From Burkholderia anthina (GTDB taxonomy: Bacteria; Pseudomonadota; Gammaproteobacteria; Burkholderiales; Burkholderiaceae), in contig NZ_CABVLY010000003.1 in the NCBI RefSeq assembly GCF_902498995.1, positions 367,957 to 431,956 of the forward strand: a stretch of DNA of 64,000 bases, given 5' to 3'. Within the stretch, counting starts at the first letter, position 1. Every line of letters begins with the position of its first letter. The position numbers and the translations under genes were made by a program. A model generated the notes under the pieces. That model ran no database searches, had not been told where the DNA came from, and saw only the letters and a program-made list of their open reading frames with translations. Positions 1-10,150 of the stretch are shown here, piece by piece.

Positions 1-1026
1 TTCGAACACGCTCATGTCGATCCACGAATCGACCTTCGTCACGCCGATGCGCTCGCAGAACAGATGGATGCTCTCCGGCGTGAAGCCGCGGCGGCGGATC
101 CCGACGATCGTCGGCATGCGCGGGTCGTCCCAGCCTTCGACGTGGCCTTCGGTCACGAGCTGCAGCAGCTTGCGCTTGCTGGTGATCGCGTACGTGAGGT
201 TCAGTCGCGAGAATTCGATCTGTTGCGGCAGCGGACGCGTGAACATGCCGGCTTCCGCGAGTTCGTTCAGCACCCAGTCGTACAGCGGGCGGTGATCCTC
301 GAACTCGAGCGTGCACAGCGAATGCGTGATGCCTTCGAGCGCATCCGAGATGCAGTGCGTGTAGTCGTACATCGGATACACGCACCATGCGTCGCCGGTG
401 CGGTAGTGGTGCGCGTAGCGGATCCGGTAGATCACCGGGTCGCGCATGTTCATGTTCGGCGAAGCCATGTCGATCTTCGCGCGCAGCACGTGCTCGCCTT
501 CCTTGAATTCGCCGGCCTTCATCCGGCGGAACAGGTCGAGGTTTTCCTCGGGCGAGCGCTCGCGGAACGGCGACGGCTTGCCGCCATCGGTCAGCGAGCC
601 GCGGTTCGCGCGCATTTCGTCGGCGCTCTGGCTGTCGACGTACGCACGGCCGCGCTGGATCAGCAACTCGGCGAACGCGTACAGCTTGTCGTAGTAGTCG
701 CTCGCGAAATACTGGTGATCGACCGCGTCCTTGCGCCAGTCGAAGCCGAGCCAGCGCACCGCGTCGACGATCGAGTCGACGTATTCGACGCTTTCCTTTT
801 CCGGGTTCGTGTCGTCGAAGCGCAGGTGGCACACGCCGCCGTAGTCGCGTGCGACGCTGAAGTTCAGGCAGATGCTCTTCGCGTGGCCGATGTGCAGATA
901 GCCGTTCGGCTCGGGCGGAAAGCGCGTCTCGACGCGTCCGCTCCATTTGCCGGTGCGGTTGTCGTCGTCGATGATGTTGCGGATGAAATTGGAAGCCGCG
1001 GGGGCGTCGTTGCGTTCGGTGCTCAT
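1..1026 (-). CDS. glnS: Glutaminyl-tRNA synthetase, C-terminus beyond window
   Basis: This class I aminoacyl-tRNA synthetase charges tRNA-Gln with glutamine in the cytoplasm. Only the first 342 or so residues of a protein of about 570 are present, because the gene runs off the left edge. The N-terminus carries the class I ATP-binding signature as [15 protein letters not shown], followed by the FDDTNPEKE and VYPMYDYTH stretches typical of GlnS. The KMSKS-type loop would lie outside the window. The ATG at 1024-1026 is the first start in the frame and gives the usual GlnS N-terminus. It is transcribed away from the neighbouring lipoprotein gene. Confidence 0.96.
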   Translation of the reverse strand, partial: MSTERNDAPAASNFIRNIIDDDNRTGKWSGRVETRFPPEPNGYLHIGHAKSICLNFSVARDYGGVCHLRFDDTNPEKESVEYVDSIVDAVRWLGFDWRKDAVDHQYFASDYYDKLYAFAELLIQRGRAYVDSQSADEMRANRGSLTDGGKPSPFRERSPEENLDLFRRMKAGEFKEGEHVLRAKIDMASPNMNMRDPVIYRIRYAHHYRTGDAWCVYPMYDYTHCISDALEGITHSLCTLEFEDHRPLYDWVLNELAEAGMFTRPLPQQIEFSRLNLTYAITSKRKLLQLVTEGHVEGWDDPRMPTIVGIRRRGFTPESIHLFCERIGVTKVDSWIDMSVFE

Positions 1027-1279
1027 GCGGATGGCGTCAGGTTGTGTCGGCGCGTCGCGCCGGTTTAATCCTGCAATTCTACCTGACCGGGGTCCGTCCC
1101 GCGCGGGTTGCGGCATGACAGGGGACGGTTCGGGATGTGTCGCGCAATATCTCGATAGTGTGTCGGCTGTAACACGAGGTAAATCGGATTGCCGGCGCCG
1201 TTGGGGTTTTCCTATGATGGCTTTACCGATTCAATGCCGCCATCCGTAATTTTTTCCTGGCGGGAGGAAGCCAACAATC

Positions 1280-1489
1280 ATGATGAAGAAGACCACTTTT
1301 CTCGTTCGTGCCGCAGTCATTGCCGCGGTCCTGTCGCAACTCGGCGCATGCGCGATGACGCATACGCAGCGCAATGCCGGTATCGGCGCGGCCGCGGGCG
1401 GCGCGCTCGGCTACCTGATCACGGGCGGCCCGGTCGGCACGGTCGCCGGCGCGGCGGCAGGTGGCCTGGTCGGCGCCGGCGTGCGCTGA
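1280..1489 (+). CDS. Small glycine-zipper lipoprotein, OsmB-like
   Basis: This 69-residue protein has a basic N-terminus, a hydrophobic signal segment and a lipobox ending at Cys24 (LGAC), so it is probably a lipoprotein. The mature part is almost entirely a Gly/Ala-rich glycine zipper (GIGAAAGGALGYLITGG and onward), the pattern of OsmB/YMGG-like small envelope lipoproteins. A purine-rich GGGAGGAAG lies just upstream of the ATG. The gene stands alone, divergent from glnS. The family is often stress- or osmotically induced, but nothing in the sequence proves that here. Its exact role is unknown. Confidence 0.8.
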   Translation: MMKKTTFLVRAAVIAAVLSQLGACAMTHTQRNAGIGAAAGGALGYLITGGPVGTVAGAAAGGLVGAGVR

Positions 1490-1661
1490 CCGAAGCCGGC
1501 GCGCATGAGCGCCGGTTGGTCGTGACGGCGTCTGCGACGCGTCACGACCCGCTCATTTCTCGCACACTCATTCCGCGATTCGACAGGCAGCCTCAGGGAG
1601 AGGCGGGTGTGCGACACTGCGTCGACGTCATATCACGACATCCTTCGTCGACGAATCTTCC

Positions 1662-2210
1662 ATGAGCGATTCTCTCGTTTTCGTGCTGCCGGGCTACGGC
1701 AACTCCGGTCCGCTCCACTGGCAAAGCCGCTGGGAGCGCGCCGACGCGCGTTGCGTGCGCGTCGCGATGCCCGACTGGGACCGTGCGTCGCGCAACGGCT
1801 GGTGTCTCGCGCTCGACCGCGCGGTCCAAGCCGCACCGGGCCCGGTGACGATCGCCGCGCACAGCCTCGGCACGCTGACCACCGCGTGGTGGGCAACCCG
1901 CTACGCGCGGCCGGCCGCGCTCGCGAAGGTGCGCGGCGCGCTGCTCGTCGCGTTGCCCGATCCGGCGGGGCCGGCGTTTCCGGCCGACGCGCACGGCTTC
2001 GGGCCGGTGCCGCACGAACGACTGCCGTTTCCGACCTGCGTCGTTGCGAGCAGCGACGATCCGTACGGTTCGATCGCGTTCGCGCGCGGCTGCGCGCACG
2101 CCTGGGGCAGCACCTTCCGCGATCTCGGCCCGCGCGGCCACATCAACGCGGATAGCGGGCTCGGCGACTGGCCGGCCGCGCGCGGCTGGCTCGACGCGCT
2201 TGCGCGTTAG
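1662..2210 (+). CDS. RBBP9/YdeN-family alpha/beta hydrolase
   Basis: This 182-residue protein matches the small serine hydrolases of the RBBP9/YdeN family. It opens with VFVLPGYGNSGPLHWQ. The nucleophile elbow is AHSLGT with Ser68. The later acid (SSDDPYGS) and histidine (GHINADSGLGDWP) positions complete a catalytic triad. The length is normal for the family. The substrate is not known and the neighbours give no hint. It ends just before a short tandem repeat and is convergent with the CoA-transferase gene. Confidence 0.85.
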   Translation: MSDSLVFVLPGYGNSGPLHWQSRWERADARCVRVAMPDWDRASRNGWCLALDRAVQAAPGPVTIAAHSLGTLTTAWWATRYARPAALAKVRGALLVALPDPAGPAFPADAHGFGPVPHERLPFPTCVVASSDDPYGSIAFARGCAHAWGSTFRDLGPRGHINADSGLGDWPAARGWLDALAR

Positions 2211-2250
2211 CTTGCGGGAGTGGCGTTGGCGGGTGTTAGCCGGCCCAAGC

Positions 2251-2300
2251 AGCACCAGGCGGCACCAGGCGGCACCAGGCGGCACCAGGCGGCACCAGGC
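2251..2300. repeat. Tandem repeat, five copies of a 10-bp unit
   Basis: Five head-to-tail copies of a 10-bp unit (GGCACCAGGC; the first copy begins with A instead of G) fill this stretch in the 220-bp gap between two convergent genes. Copies two to five are identical. The repeat lies outside both coding regions. The unit is short and has no spacers, so it is a simple VNTR-type repeat. Confidence 0.9.
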
Positions 2301-2430
2301 GGCGTCAGCGGGCCGGCGCGAGTGTGCGTCGACCGGTCACAGCCAACCGGTCCGTTCGTTGCCCGGCGGCATCCCTGTACATCGCCGCGCGTGCCCGAAG
2401 GGGCGCCGCGCGGCTGCCGTGCCGGTGCGA

Positions 2431-3651
2431 TCAGATTGCCTGCTTCGCTTTCAGCGCGGCGATCCGCGCATCGTCGTAGCCGAGCATGTCGCGCAGCACG
2501 TCTTCCGTCTGCGCGCCGAGCAGCGGCGGGGCGGTGCGCGCATCGGGCGGCGTCGCGCTCATCCGGATCGGATTGCGCACGAGCTTCACGTCCGCGCCGC
2601 ACGGGTGCGGCAACGATACCTGCATCCCGCGCGCGATCACCTGTTCGTTGTCGAACACCTCGTCGAGCGCGTTGATCGGCCCGCACGGCACGCCGGCCGC
2701 TTCGAGCGCGGCGATCCAGTGCGCCTTGCCGAGCGTCTTCACCATCTCCGCGAGCATCGGCACCAGCGTGTCGCGGTGACGCACGCGCGCCGGGTTCGTC
2801 GCGAACCGCTCGTCGTCCGCCAGCTCGGGGCGCCCGCCGGCTTCGACGAACTTGCGGAACTGCCCGTCGTTGCCGACCGCGACGATGATCCACCCGTCGC
2901 TCGTCTGGAACGTCTGGTACGGCACGATGTTCGGATGCGCGTTGCCCCAGCGCACCGGCGCCTTGCCGCTCGCGAGGAAGTTGGTGTTCATGTTCGCGAG
3001 CAACGCGACCTGCACGTCGAGCAGCGCCATGTCGATGTACTGGCCTTCTCCCGTGCGGTCGCGGTGCGCGAGCGCCGCGAGCACGGCGATCGTCGAATAG
3101 AGGCCCGTGGCGAGATCGGCAATCGCGACGCCGGCCTTCTGCGGGCCGCCGCCCGGCTCGCTGTCGCGCTCGCCGGTGATGCTCATGAAGCCGCCGATCC
3201 CCTGCACGATGAAGTCGTAGCCCGCGCGGTGCGCGTACGGGCCGGTCTGGCCGAAACCCGTGACCGAGCAGTAGACGAGATCGGGCTTCACCGCGCGCAG
3301 CGAGTCGTAATCGAGCCCGTACTTCTTCAACTGCCCGACCTTGTAGTTCTCGAGCACGACGTCGCTCTGCGCGGCGAGCTCGCGCACGATCTGCTGGCCC
3401 TCGGGCGTCGCGATGTCGACCGTCACCGAGCGCTTGTTGCGGTTCGCCGCGAGGTAGTACGCGGCCTCGGCCGTATCGGCGCCGGCTGCGTCCTTCAGGT
3501 ACGGCGGCCCCCAGTGGCGCGTGTCGTCGCCGGCGCCGGGGCGCTCGACCTTGATCACGTCCGCGCCGAAATCGGCAAGCGTCTGCGCGCACCACGGGCC
3601 CGCGAGCACGCGGGTGAGGTCCAGCACGCGGATATGGCTCAGGGCACCCAT
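2431..3651 (-). CDS. Class III CoA-transferase (CaiB/BaiF family)
   Basis: The protein of about 406 residues belongs to the CaiB/BaiF (formyl-CoA transferase-like) family, which moves CoA between organic acids. The N-terminus reads LDLTRVLAGPWCAQTLADFGADVIKVE. The conserved Asp region (GQYIDMALLD) and the late PCGPIN motif are present. An ATG further upstream at 3672 is in frame. I chose 3651 because AAAGGAG lies 11 bases before it, while the upstream ATG sits before that site. The acyl-CoA donor and acceptor cannot be read from the sequence. It lies divergent from alaS. Confidence 0.88.
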   Translation of the reverse strand: MGALSHIRVLDLTRVLAGPWCAQTLADFGADVIKVERPGAGDDTRHWGPPYLKDAAGADTAEAAYYLAANRNKRSVTVDIATPEGQQIVRELAAQSDVVLENYKVGQLKKYGLDYDSLRAVKPDLVYCSVTGFGQTGPYAHRAGYDFIVQGIGGFMSITGERDSEPGGGPQKAGVAIADLATGLYSTIAVLAALAHRDRTGEGQYIDMALLDVQVALLANMNTNFLASGKAPVRWGNAHPNIVPYQTFQTSDGWIIVAVGNDGQFRKFVEAGGRPELADDERFATNPARVRHRDTLVPMLAEMVKTLGKAHWIAALEAAGVPCGPINALDEVFDNEQVIARGMQVSLPHPCGADVKLVRNPIRMSATPPDARTAPPLLGAQTEDVLRDMLGYDDARIAALKAKQAI

Positions 3652-3798
3652 CGTCGAATCGTCTCCTTTCATGGCTCGCCTTGCAGGACAAGGCGGATTG
3701 GCATGCCGGACATCTTAAGGCGAATCGGCCGCACCGGTGGCCCAGGCCGCTCGTCCGGCCGGGCGGGCCGCTGCCGTTTGGGGCGGCAGTCTCTATCG

Positions 3799-3804
3799 TA
3801 TAAT
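3799..3804 (+). promoter_or_regulatory. Candidate -10 box for alaS
   Basis: A perfect TATAAT lies 85 bases before the alaS ATG, in an AT-richer patch of an otherwise very GC-rich gap. I see no convincing -35 hexamer at 16-18 bp, so this is only a candidate. Confidence 0.45.
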
Positions 3805-3888
3805 CGAGCGTTTACGATATTTGCCCGCCGTGCGTCCGCGAGGACGGCCGGCGTTTGAAGCCGCTCAGCCAGACATTCCCCGCACGCC

Positions 3889-6513
3889 ATGAAAGCTGCC
3901 GAAATCCGCGAGAAATTCCTCAAATTCTTCGAATCGAAGGGCCACACGATCGTCCGCTCGTCGAGCCTCGTGCCCGGTAACGACCCCACGCTGATGTTCA
4001 CGAACTCGGGCATGGTCCAGTTCAAGGACGTGTTCCTCGGCACGGACCCGCGTCCGTACTCGCGCGCCACCACGGCGCAGCGCAGCGTGCGCGCGGGCGG
4101 CAAGCACAACGACCTCGAGAACGTCGGCTATACGGCGCGCCACCACACGTTCTTCGAGATGCTCGGCAACTTCTCGTTCGGCGACTACTTCAAGCACGAC
4201 GCGATCCGCTTCGCGTGGGAGCTGCTGACCACGGTCTACCAGCTGCCGAAGGAAAAGCTGTGGGTCACCGTCTACCAGGAAGACGACGAAGCGTACGACA
4301 TCTGGGCGAAGGAAGTCGGCGTGCCGACCGAGCGGATCATCCGGATCGGCGACAACAAGGGCGCGCGCTACGCGTCGGACAACTTCTGGACGATGGGCGA
4401 CACCGGCCCGTGCGGCCCGTGTACCGAAATCTTCTACGACCACGGCCCGGAAGTGTGGGGCGGCCCGCCGGGATCCGCCGAAGAAGACGGCGATCGCTAC
4501 ATCGAGATCTGGAACCTCGTGTTCATGCAGTTCAACCGCGACGCGCAGGGCAACATGACGCGCCTGCCGAAGCAGTCGGTCGACACCGGCATGGGCCTCG
4601 AGCGCCTGGCCGCGGTGCTGCAGCACGTGCACAGCAACTACGAGATCGACCTGTTCCAGAACCTGATCAAGGCCGCCGCGCGCGTGACCGAGATCAGCGA
4701 CCTCACGAACAACTCGCTGAAGGTGATCGCCGATCATATCCGCGCGTGCTCGTTCCTGATCGTCGACGGCGTGATTCCCGGCAACGAAGGCCGCGGCTAC
4801 GTGCTGCGCCGCATCGTGCGCCGTGCGATCCGCCACGGCTACAAGCTCGGCCGCAAGGGTTCGTTCTTCCACAAGCTGGTGGCCGACCTCGTCGTGGAGA
4901 TGGGCGCGGCGTACCCGGAACTGAAGGAAGCCGAACAGCGCGTGACCGACGTGCTGCGCCAGGAAGAAGAGCGCTTCTTCGAGACGATCGAGCACGGGAT
5001 GTCGATCCTCGACGCCGCGCTGGCCGACGTCGAGGCGAAGGGCGGCAAGGTGCTCGACGGCGAACTCGCGTTCAAGCTGCACGACACGTACGGCTTCCCG
5101 CTGGATCTGACGGCCGACGTGTGCCGCGAGCGCGGGATGACGGTCGACGAGCCGGCGTTCGACGACGCGATGGCGCGTCAGCGCGAGCAGGCGCGCGCGG
5201 CCGGCAAGTTCAAGGCCGCGCAGGGCCTCGAATACACGGGCGCGAAGACCACGTTCCACGGTTACGAGGAAATCGCGTTCGACGATGCGAAGGTCGTCGC
5301 GCTGTATGTCGACGGCGCGTCGGTCAACGAAGTGAAGACCGGCCAGGATGCGGTCGTCGTGCTCGATCACACGCCGTTCTATGCGGAATCGGGCGGCCAG
5401 GTCGGCGACCAGGGCGTGCTCGCGAACGCCGCGACGCGCTTCGCGGTGGCCGATACCTTGAAGGTGCAGGCCGACGTGATCGGCCATCACGGCACGCTCG
5501 AACAGGGCACGCTCAAGGTCGGCGACGTGCTGCGCGCGGAAATCGACGCGCACCGCCGTGCCCGCACGCAGCGCAACCACTCGGCGACCCACCTGATGCA
5601 CAAGGCGCTGCGCGAGGTGCTGGGCGCGCACGTGCAGCAGAAGGGCTCGCTCGTCGACGCGGAGAAAACCCGCTTCGACTTCGCGCACAACGCACCGATG
5701 ACCGACGACGAAATCCGTCGCGTCGAGCAGATCGTCAACAACGAAATCCTCGCGAACGCGCCGGGCATCGTGCGCGTGCTGCCGTACGACGAAGCGGTGA
5801 AGGGCGGCGCGATGGCGCTGTTCGGCGAGAAGTACGGCGACGAAGTGCGCGTGCTCGATCTCGGCTTCTCGCGCGAGCTGTGCGGCGGCACGCACGTGAG
5901 CCGCACCGGCGACATCGGCTTCTTCAAGATCGTCGTCGAAGGCGGCGTCGCGGCCGGCATCCGCCGCGTCGAGGCGATCACCGGCGACAACGCGGTGCGT
6001 TTCGTGCAGGATCTCGACGCCCGCGTGAACGAAGCGGCCGCCGCGCTGAAGGCGCAGCCGTCGGAACTCACGCAGCGTATCGCGCAGGTGCAGGACCAGG
6101 TGAAGTCGCTCGAGAAGGAGCTGGGCGCGCTGAAGTCGAAGCTCGCATCGAGCCAGGGCGACGAGCTCGCACAGCAGGCCGTCGAAGTCGGCGGCGTGTA
6201 CGTGCTGGCCGCGACGCTCGACGGCGCGGATGCGAAGACGCTGCGCGAAACGGTCGACAAGCTGAAGGACAAGCTGAAGCGCGCGGCGATCGTGCTCGCG
6301 GCCGTCGAAGGCGGCAAGGTCAGCCTGATCGCGGGCGTCACGCCCGACGCGAGCAAGAAGGTCAAGGCCGGCGAGCTCGTGAACTTCGTCGCGCAGCAGG
6401 TCGGCGGCAAGGGCGGCGGCCGTCCGGACATGGCGCAGGCAGGCGGCACGGAACCGGCGAACCTGCCGGACGCGCTCGCAGGCGTCAAGGGCTGGGTCGA
6501 AGCGCGTCTTTGA
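3889..6513 (+). CDS. alaS: Alanyl-tRNA synthetase
   Basis: This class II synthetase charges tRNA-Ala and edits misacylated Ser/Gly. The 874-residue length is normal. The catalytic core is N-terminal ([18 protein letters not shown]; later GMGLERL). The editing domain carries the zinc-binding HSATH at residues 564-568 and CGGTHV from residue 665. The C-terminal domain includes a coiled-coil stretch followed by a glycine-rich [15 protein letters not shown] segment. The start gives the standard [12 protein letters not shown]-terminus. It is a single gene with a terminator directly after it. Confidence 0.98.
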   Translation: MKAAEIREKFLKFFESKGHTIVRSSSLVPGNDPTLMFTNSGMVQFKDVFLGTDPRPYSRATTAQRSVRAGGKHNDLENVGYTARHHTFFEMLGNFSFGDYFKHDAIRFAWELLTTVYQLPKEKLWVTVYQEDDEAYDIWAKEVGVPTERIIRIGDNKGARYASDNFWTMGDTGPCGPCTEIFYDHGPEVWGGPPGSAEEDGDRYIEIWNLVFMQFNRDAQGNMTRLPKQSVDTGMGLERLAAVLQHVHSNYEIDLFQNLIKAAARVTEISDLTNNSLKVIADHIRACSFLIVDGVIPGNEGRGYVLRRIVRRAIRHGYKLGRKGSFFHKLVADLVVEMGAAYPELKEAEQRVTDVLRQEEERFFETIEHGMSILDAALADVEAKGGKVLDGELAFKLHDTYGFPLDLTADVCRERGMTVDEPAFDDAMARQREQARAAGKFKAAQGLEYTGAKTTFHGYEEIAFDDAKVVALYVDGASVNEVKTGQDAVVVLDHTPFYAESGGQVGDQGVLANAATRFAVADTLKVQADVIGHHGTLEQGTLKVGDVLRAEIDAHRRARTQRNHSATHLMHKALREVLGAHVQQKGSLVDAEKTRFDFAHNAPMTDDEIRRVEQIVNNEILANAPGIVRVLPYDEAVKGGAMALFGEKYGDEVRVLDLGFSRELCGGTHVSRTGDIGFFKIVVEGGVAAGIRRVEAITGDNAVRFVQDLDARVNEAAAALKAQPSELTQRIAQVQDQVKSLEKELGALKSKLASSQGDELAQQAVEVGGVYVLAATLDGADAKTLRETVDKLKDKLKRAAIVLAAVEGGKVSLIAGVTPDASKKVKAGELVNFVAQQVGGKGGGRPDMAQAGGTEPANLPDALAGVKGWVEARL

Positions 6514-6529
6514 TCGTCACGGCCGATGC

Positions 6530-6606
6530 GATGCGGTCTCGCTGACCGCATCGCGTTCGATGAAAAACGACCCGATCGGCGTTGGCCGGTCGGGTCGTTT
6601 CGTTTT
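6530..6606 (+). terminator. Double hairpin terminator after alaS
   Basis: Two stems follow the alaS stop. The first (6530-6552) pairs GATGCGGT with ACCGCATC around a 7-base loop. The second (6565-6600) pairs AAACGACCCG with CGGGTCGTTT and is followed by CGTTTT. The second is a good intrinsic terminator, and its A-rich left side could also serve the convergent LysR gene. Confidence 0.8.
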
Positions 6607-6651
6607 GGGGGCGGGCGCGGTGAACGCGCACCGCTTGCCAGAACCGCCGGC

Positions 6652-7584
6652 TCAGGCCGGCGCCACCGCCGGCGCGCTGGCCGGATCGGCTGCCTGCCGC
6701 GCGGCGTGCGTGGCATGCGCGGCGTCGCCAAGCGCATCGCGCAGCGCGGCGAGCGCCGCCGACGCGTAACCGTGCCGCCACGCGAGCAGCGTGTCGATCC
6801 CTTCGAGTTCGGCGATCGTGTGCGCGGCGACGTTGCCGGTCTCGGGCTGCAGGTCGAGCACCGAGCGCGGCGCGACCGCGATTCCCGCGCCGGCCGCGAC
6901 GCACGCGACGATCGCGTGATACGAGCCGAGTTCGAGCACCCGTGCGGGTTTCATCCCGTATTGCGCATACCATTGCTCGACGTATTTCCGGTACGTGCAG
7001 CCGCGCTCGAACGCGATCAGCGTCGGCAGGATCACGTCGCGCGGCGTGCGCACCGGCGGATGGCCGCGCGGGGTCAGCAGCACCAGGTCTTCACGGTAGA
7101 CCGGCACGGTCTCGAACGTGTCGGGCAGCGTGTCCGGCGCGGGCGGCCGCGCGAACAACGCCGCATCGATCTCGAAATCGCGCACCTTGTCGATCAGCCA
7201 GCCGGTCGTGCCGGTGACGAGCTCCAGCGACACGTCGGGCCACGCATGGTGATAGCGCGCGAGCACGGTCGGCAGGCGGCTCGCGGCGGTGCTTTCCATC
7301 GTGCCGAGCCGCAGCCGCCCGCGCGGCGTGTCCTCGCGCACCGCGTCGCGCGCCTCGTCGGCCAGCGCGAGCAGCCGTTCCGCATACGGCAGCAGCGTGT
7401 GGCCGGCCGGCGTGAGCACGAGCCGGCGGCCGTCGCGCACGAACAGCGCCGCGCCCAGCTCCTCTTCGAGCTGCTTGATGCGTGTCGTCACGTTCGACTG
7501 CACGCGATTGAGCTTCGCCGCCGCGCGCGTCACGCCGTTCTCGCGCACGACGGCCCGGAAAATCGCCAGCGCCGCCAGATCCAT
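6652..7584 (-). CDS. LysR-family transcriptional regulator
   Basis: This regulator of about 310 residues has a LysR winged helix in residues 1-60 (FRAVVRENGVTRAAAKLNRV, QSNVTTRIKQLEEELGAALF) and a substrate-binding domain with TPRGHPPV and a GAGIAVAPRSVL segment. Upstream in-frame start codons exist to 7623. I chose the ATG at 7584 because GGAGAGAATC precedes it and it gives the usual LysR N-terminus. The gene is divergent from an MFS transporter, the usual arrangement when a LysR protein controls its neighbour. The effector is unknown. The C-terminus is an Ala/Pro-rich tail. Confidence 0.9.
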   Translation of the reverse strand: MDLAALAIFRAVVRENGVTRAAAKLNRVQSNVTTRIKQLEEELGAALFVRDGRRLVLTPAGHTLLPYAERLLALADEARDAVREDTPRGRLRLGTMESTAASRLPTVLARYHHAWPDVSLELVTGTTGWLIDKVRDFEIDAALFARPPAPDTLPDTFETVPVYREDLVLLTPRGHPPVRTPRDVILPTLIAFERGCTYRKYVEQWYAQYGMKPARVLELGSYHAIVACVAAGAGIAVAPRSVLDLQPETGNVAAHTIAELEGIDTLLAWRHGYASAALAALRDALGDAAHATHAARQAADPASAPAVAPA

Positions 7585-7708
7585 GATTCTCTCCGGGAGA
7601 TAGTTGGATTCTTGATTATTCATTTTTCAAGAACGTTTGGTCAAGCTACGATACACGCATTCCGTTTCCCGTTCCGGCCGTCGCGCGCTGCGCGCGGCCC
7701 ATGCCGCC

Positions 7709-8947
7709 ATGTCCCGTTCCGATGCTCCGAGCGCCGCTTCCGGCGCGCACCTGTCCGACGCTGCCGACCGCCGCGCGCGCACGGCCGCGCTTGCCTGCAT
7801 GATCGGGCTGGCGGTCGCGCTCGGCGTCGGCCGCTTCGCGTTCACGCCGCTGCTGCCGCTGATGCTCGCCGACGGCTCGATCGGCCTGAAGGCCGGCAGC
7901 TGGCTCGCGTCGGCGAACTACGCCGGCTATTTCGTCGGCGCGGTCAGCTGCGCGGCGCTGAAGATCGTGCCCGCGCGGATGGTGCGCGTCGGGCTTGCCG
8001 CCACGGTGCTGCTGACCGCCGCGATGGGCGTCGGTCATCTGCTGTCCGTCTGGCTCGTCGTGCGCTTCGTCGCGGGCGTCGTCAGTGCGTGGACGTTCGT
8101 ATTCGTGTCGCAATGGGGGCTGCGGCGGCTGGCGGAGCTGCACGCGCCCGAGTGGAGCGGGGTGATCTACGCGGGGCCGGGCGTCGGGATCGTGCTCACC
8201 GGGCTGATCGGCAGCGCGCTGGCCGGACACCGCGCGGCGCCCGGCTGGCTGGGCTTCGCGGCGTTGTCGGCGGTGCTGTCCGTCGCGATCTGGCGCATCT
8301 TCGGCGATGCGCCGGCCGCCGCCGGGCAGCCGGCCGCACCCGCTCGGCATGCGGCCGCCGCAGCCGCGCCGGCCGACGCGCGACGCCACCGGGCCGATGC
8401 CGCGTGGCTCGTCGTGCTGTACGGGATGCCGGGCTTCGGCTACATCATCACCGCGACGTTCCTGCCGGTGATCGCGCGCGCCGCGCTGCCGGCCGGCTCG
8501 CCGTGGCCGGACCTGTTCTGGCCGATGTTCGGCGCGGCGCTGATCGTCGGCGCGATCGCCGCCGCGCGGCTGCCCGGCCACTGGGACAACCGGCTGCTGC
8601 TCGCGGCCGGCTGCGCGACGCAGGCGCTCGGCATCGCGGCGGGCATCGTGTGGCCGAACGCGGCCGGCTTCTCGGTCGGCAGCGCGCTGCTCGGGCTGCC
8701 GTTCACCGCGATCACGCTGTTCGCGATGCGCGAAGCGCGCCGGCTGCATGGCGAGCGCGCGGCCGGCCTGATGGGTTATGCGACCGCGTCGTACGGGGTC
8801 GGGCAGATTCTCGGCCCGCTCGTCGCGGCGCCGCTCACCGCGCGCTTCGGGTCGTTCTCGCCCGCGCTGTGGGTCGCGGCGGGTGCGCTGCTGGTCGGCG
8901 CGGCCGGTTTCGCGGCGACCGCCGCAAGCGGACGCGCGCGACCCTGA
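7709..8947 (+). CDS. YbfB/YjiJ-family MFS transporter
   Basis: This inner-membrane protein of 412 residues has about 12 hydrophobic segments and the motif GVGRFAFTPLLPLM near the start, characteristic of the YbfB/YjiJ branch of the major facilitator superfamily. A long Ala-rich cytoplasmic loop separates the two halves. The frame is open upstream to a TTG at 7637, but the ATG at 7709 is more natural. It is divergent from a LysR gene that probably regulates it. The substrate is unknown. Confidence 0.85.
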   Translation: MSRSDAPSAASGAHLSDAADRRARTAALACMIGLAVALGVGRFAFTPLLPLMLADGSIGLKAGSWLASANYAGYFVGAVSCAALKIVPARMVRVGLAATVLLTAAMGVGHLLSVWLVVRFVAGVVSAWTFVFVSQWGLRRLAELHAPEWSGVIYAGPGVGIVLTGLIGSALAGHRAAPGWLGFAALSAVLSVAIWRIFGDAPAAAGQPAAPARHAAAAAAPADARRHRADAAWLVVLYGMPGFGYIITATFLPVIARAALPAGSPWPDLFWPMFGAALIVGAIAAARLPGHWDNRLLLAAGCATQALGIAAGIVWPNAAGFSVGSALLGLPFTAITLFAMREARRLHGERAAGLMGYATASYGVGQILGPLVAAPLTARFGSFSPALWVAAGALLVGAAGFAATAASGRARP

Positions 8948-9068
8948 CGGCGTCGGGGCCGGATCATCTGCGGCGCGGCAAACTCGCTAGAATGAAGCCT
9001 TTCCAGCGCCGAGCGGGCGCGCCACGCGGCCTGCACACGGCCGCCGGACGCTCGCCAGATCTCCTTCG

Positions 9069-9605
9069 ATGACCACTGCCGACTACCGCTTTTGCCCGCG
9101 CTGCGCGCGCTCGCTGACCGAGCGCGCCGATCCCGAACACGAGGGCGGCCGCATCCGCCAGGCTTGCCCGGACGACGCGTGCGGCTACGTGCACTGGAAC
9201 AATCCGCTGCCGGTGGTGGCCGCGATCGTCGAACTCGACGGCAAGATCCTGCTCGCGCGCAACGCGGCCTGGCCGGAAGGGATGTTCGCGCTGATCACCG
9301 GCTTCCTCGAGAACGGCGAAACGCCCGAGGACGGCATCGCGCGCGAGCTGCTCGAGGAAACCGCGCTGAAGGCCGAGCAGGTCACGCTGGTCGGCGTCTA
9401 TGAATTCATCCGCAAGAACGAACTGATCATCGCGTACCACGTGCGCGCATCGGGCACCGTCGCGCTGTCGCCGGAGCTGCTCGAATACCGGCTCGTCGAT
9501 CCGCCGCTGCTGCGCCCGTGGCGCGCCGGCACCGGCTATGCGCTCGCCGACTGGATGCGCGCGCGCGGCCTCGATTTCGAATTCGTCGACCGAGCGGGGC
9601 AGTGA
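9069..9605 (+). CDS. Nudix hydrolase with N-terminal zinc ribbon
   Basis: This 178-residue enzyme hydrolyses a nucleoside diphosphate linked to another group. The Nudix box reads [21 protein letters not shown] and fits GX5EX7REUXEEX, with Ala in place of the final Gly. A zinc ribbon precedes it, with Cys9, Cys12, Cys33 and Cys38, as in NudC/YjaD-like proteins. The substrate cannot be told; it lacks the length of true NudC. It is followed after 94 bases by a thioesterase gene in the same direction. Confidence 0.88.
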   Translation: MTTADYRFCPRCARSLTERADPEHEGGRIRQACPDDACGYVHWNNPLPVVAAIVELDGKILLARNAAWPEGMFALITGFLENGETPEDGIARELLEETALKAEQVTLVGVYEFIRKNELIIAYHVRASGTVALSPELLEYRLVDPPLLRPWRAGTGYALADWMRARGLDFEFVDRAGQ

Positions 9606-9699
9606 CCGCCCGCCCGGCTTGCGCCATTCCATCCGCGGCGCCGCGGCAGCCTGCCGTTCGCCGGCCCGCGTCGCCATCCTCGTCCTGACCGCCATCGCC

Positions 9700-10137
9700 A
9701 TGTCCGACAAGCCGCAGCCGCGTCCGCGCGACGCCTATCCCCACTTCCTGCCGATCACGACCCGCTGGATGGACAACGACGTCTACGGGCACGTGAACAA
9801 CGTCGTCTACTACAGCTACTTCGACACCGTCGTGAACGAATACCTGATCCGCGCGGGCGTGCTCGACGTCGAGCACGGACAGACGATCGGGCTGGTGGTC
9901 GAGACGCAGTGCAACTACTTCGCGCCGCTCGTGTTTCCGCAGTCGGTCGACGCCGGGCTGCGCGTCGCGAAGCTCGGCACGTCGAGCGTGCGCTACGAGA
10001 TCGGGCTGTTCGCGGCCGGGCAGCCGTCGCCGGCCGCGCAGGGGCATTTCGTGCACGTGTACGTCGATCGCGGCACGCGCCGCCCGGTGCCGCTGCCCGA
10101 CGCGCTGCGCGCGGCGCTCGAACCGCTCGCCCGCTGA
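9700..10137 (+). CDS. Hot-dog acyl-CoA thioesterase (4HBT family)
   Basis: The 145-residue protein has the 4-hydroxybenzoyl-CoA thioesterase signature [19 protein letters not shown] at the N-terminus, including the catalytic Asp of the YbgC/FcbC type. It probably hydrolyses a short acyl-CoA in the cytoplasm. The ATG at 9700 gives the normal family length; the frame is open further upstream without meaning. It ends 13 bases before the ABC permease gene and may be transcribed with it. Confidence 0.85.
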   Translation: MSDKPQPRPRDAYPHFLPITTRWMDNDVYGHVNNVVYYSYFDTVVNEYLIRAGVLDVEHGQTIGLVVETQCNYFAPLVFPQSVDAGLRVAKLGTSSVRYEIGLFAAGQPSPAAQGHFVHVYVDRGTRRPVPLPDALRAALEPLAR

Positions 10138-10150
10138 CGGGCGCGCGGCG

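Noticed and set aside
2251..2300. Possible CRISPR array
   Set aside because: The unit is 10 bp, contiguous and without spacers, and no cas genes are nearby.
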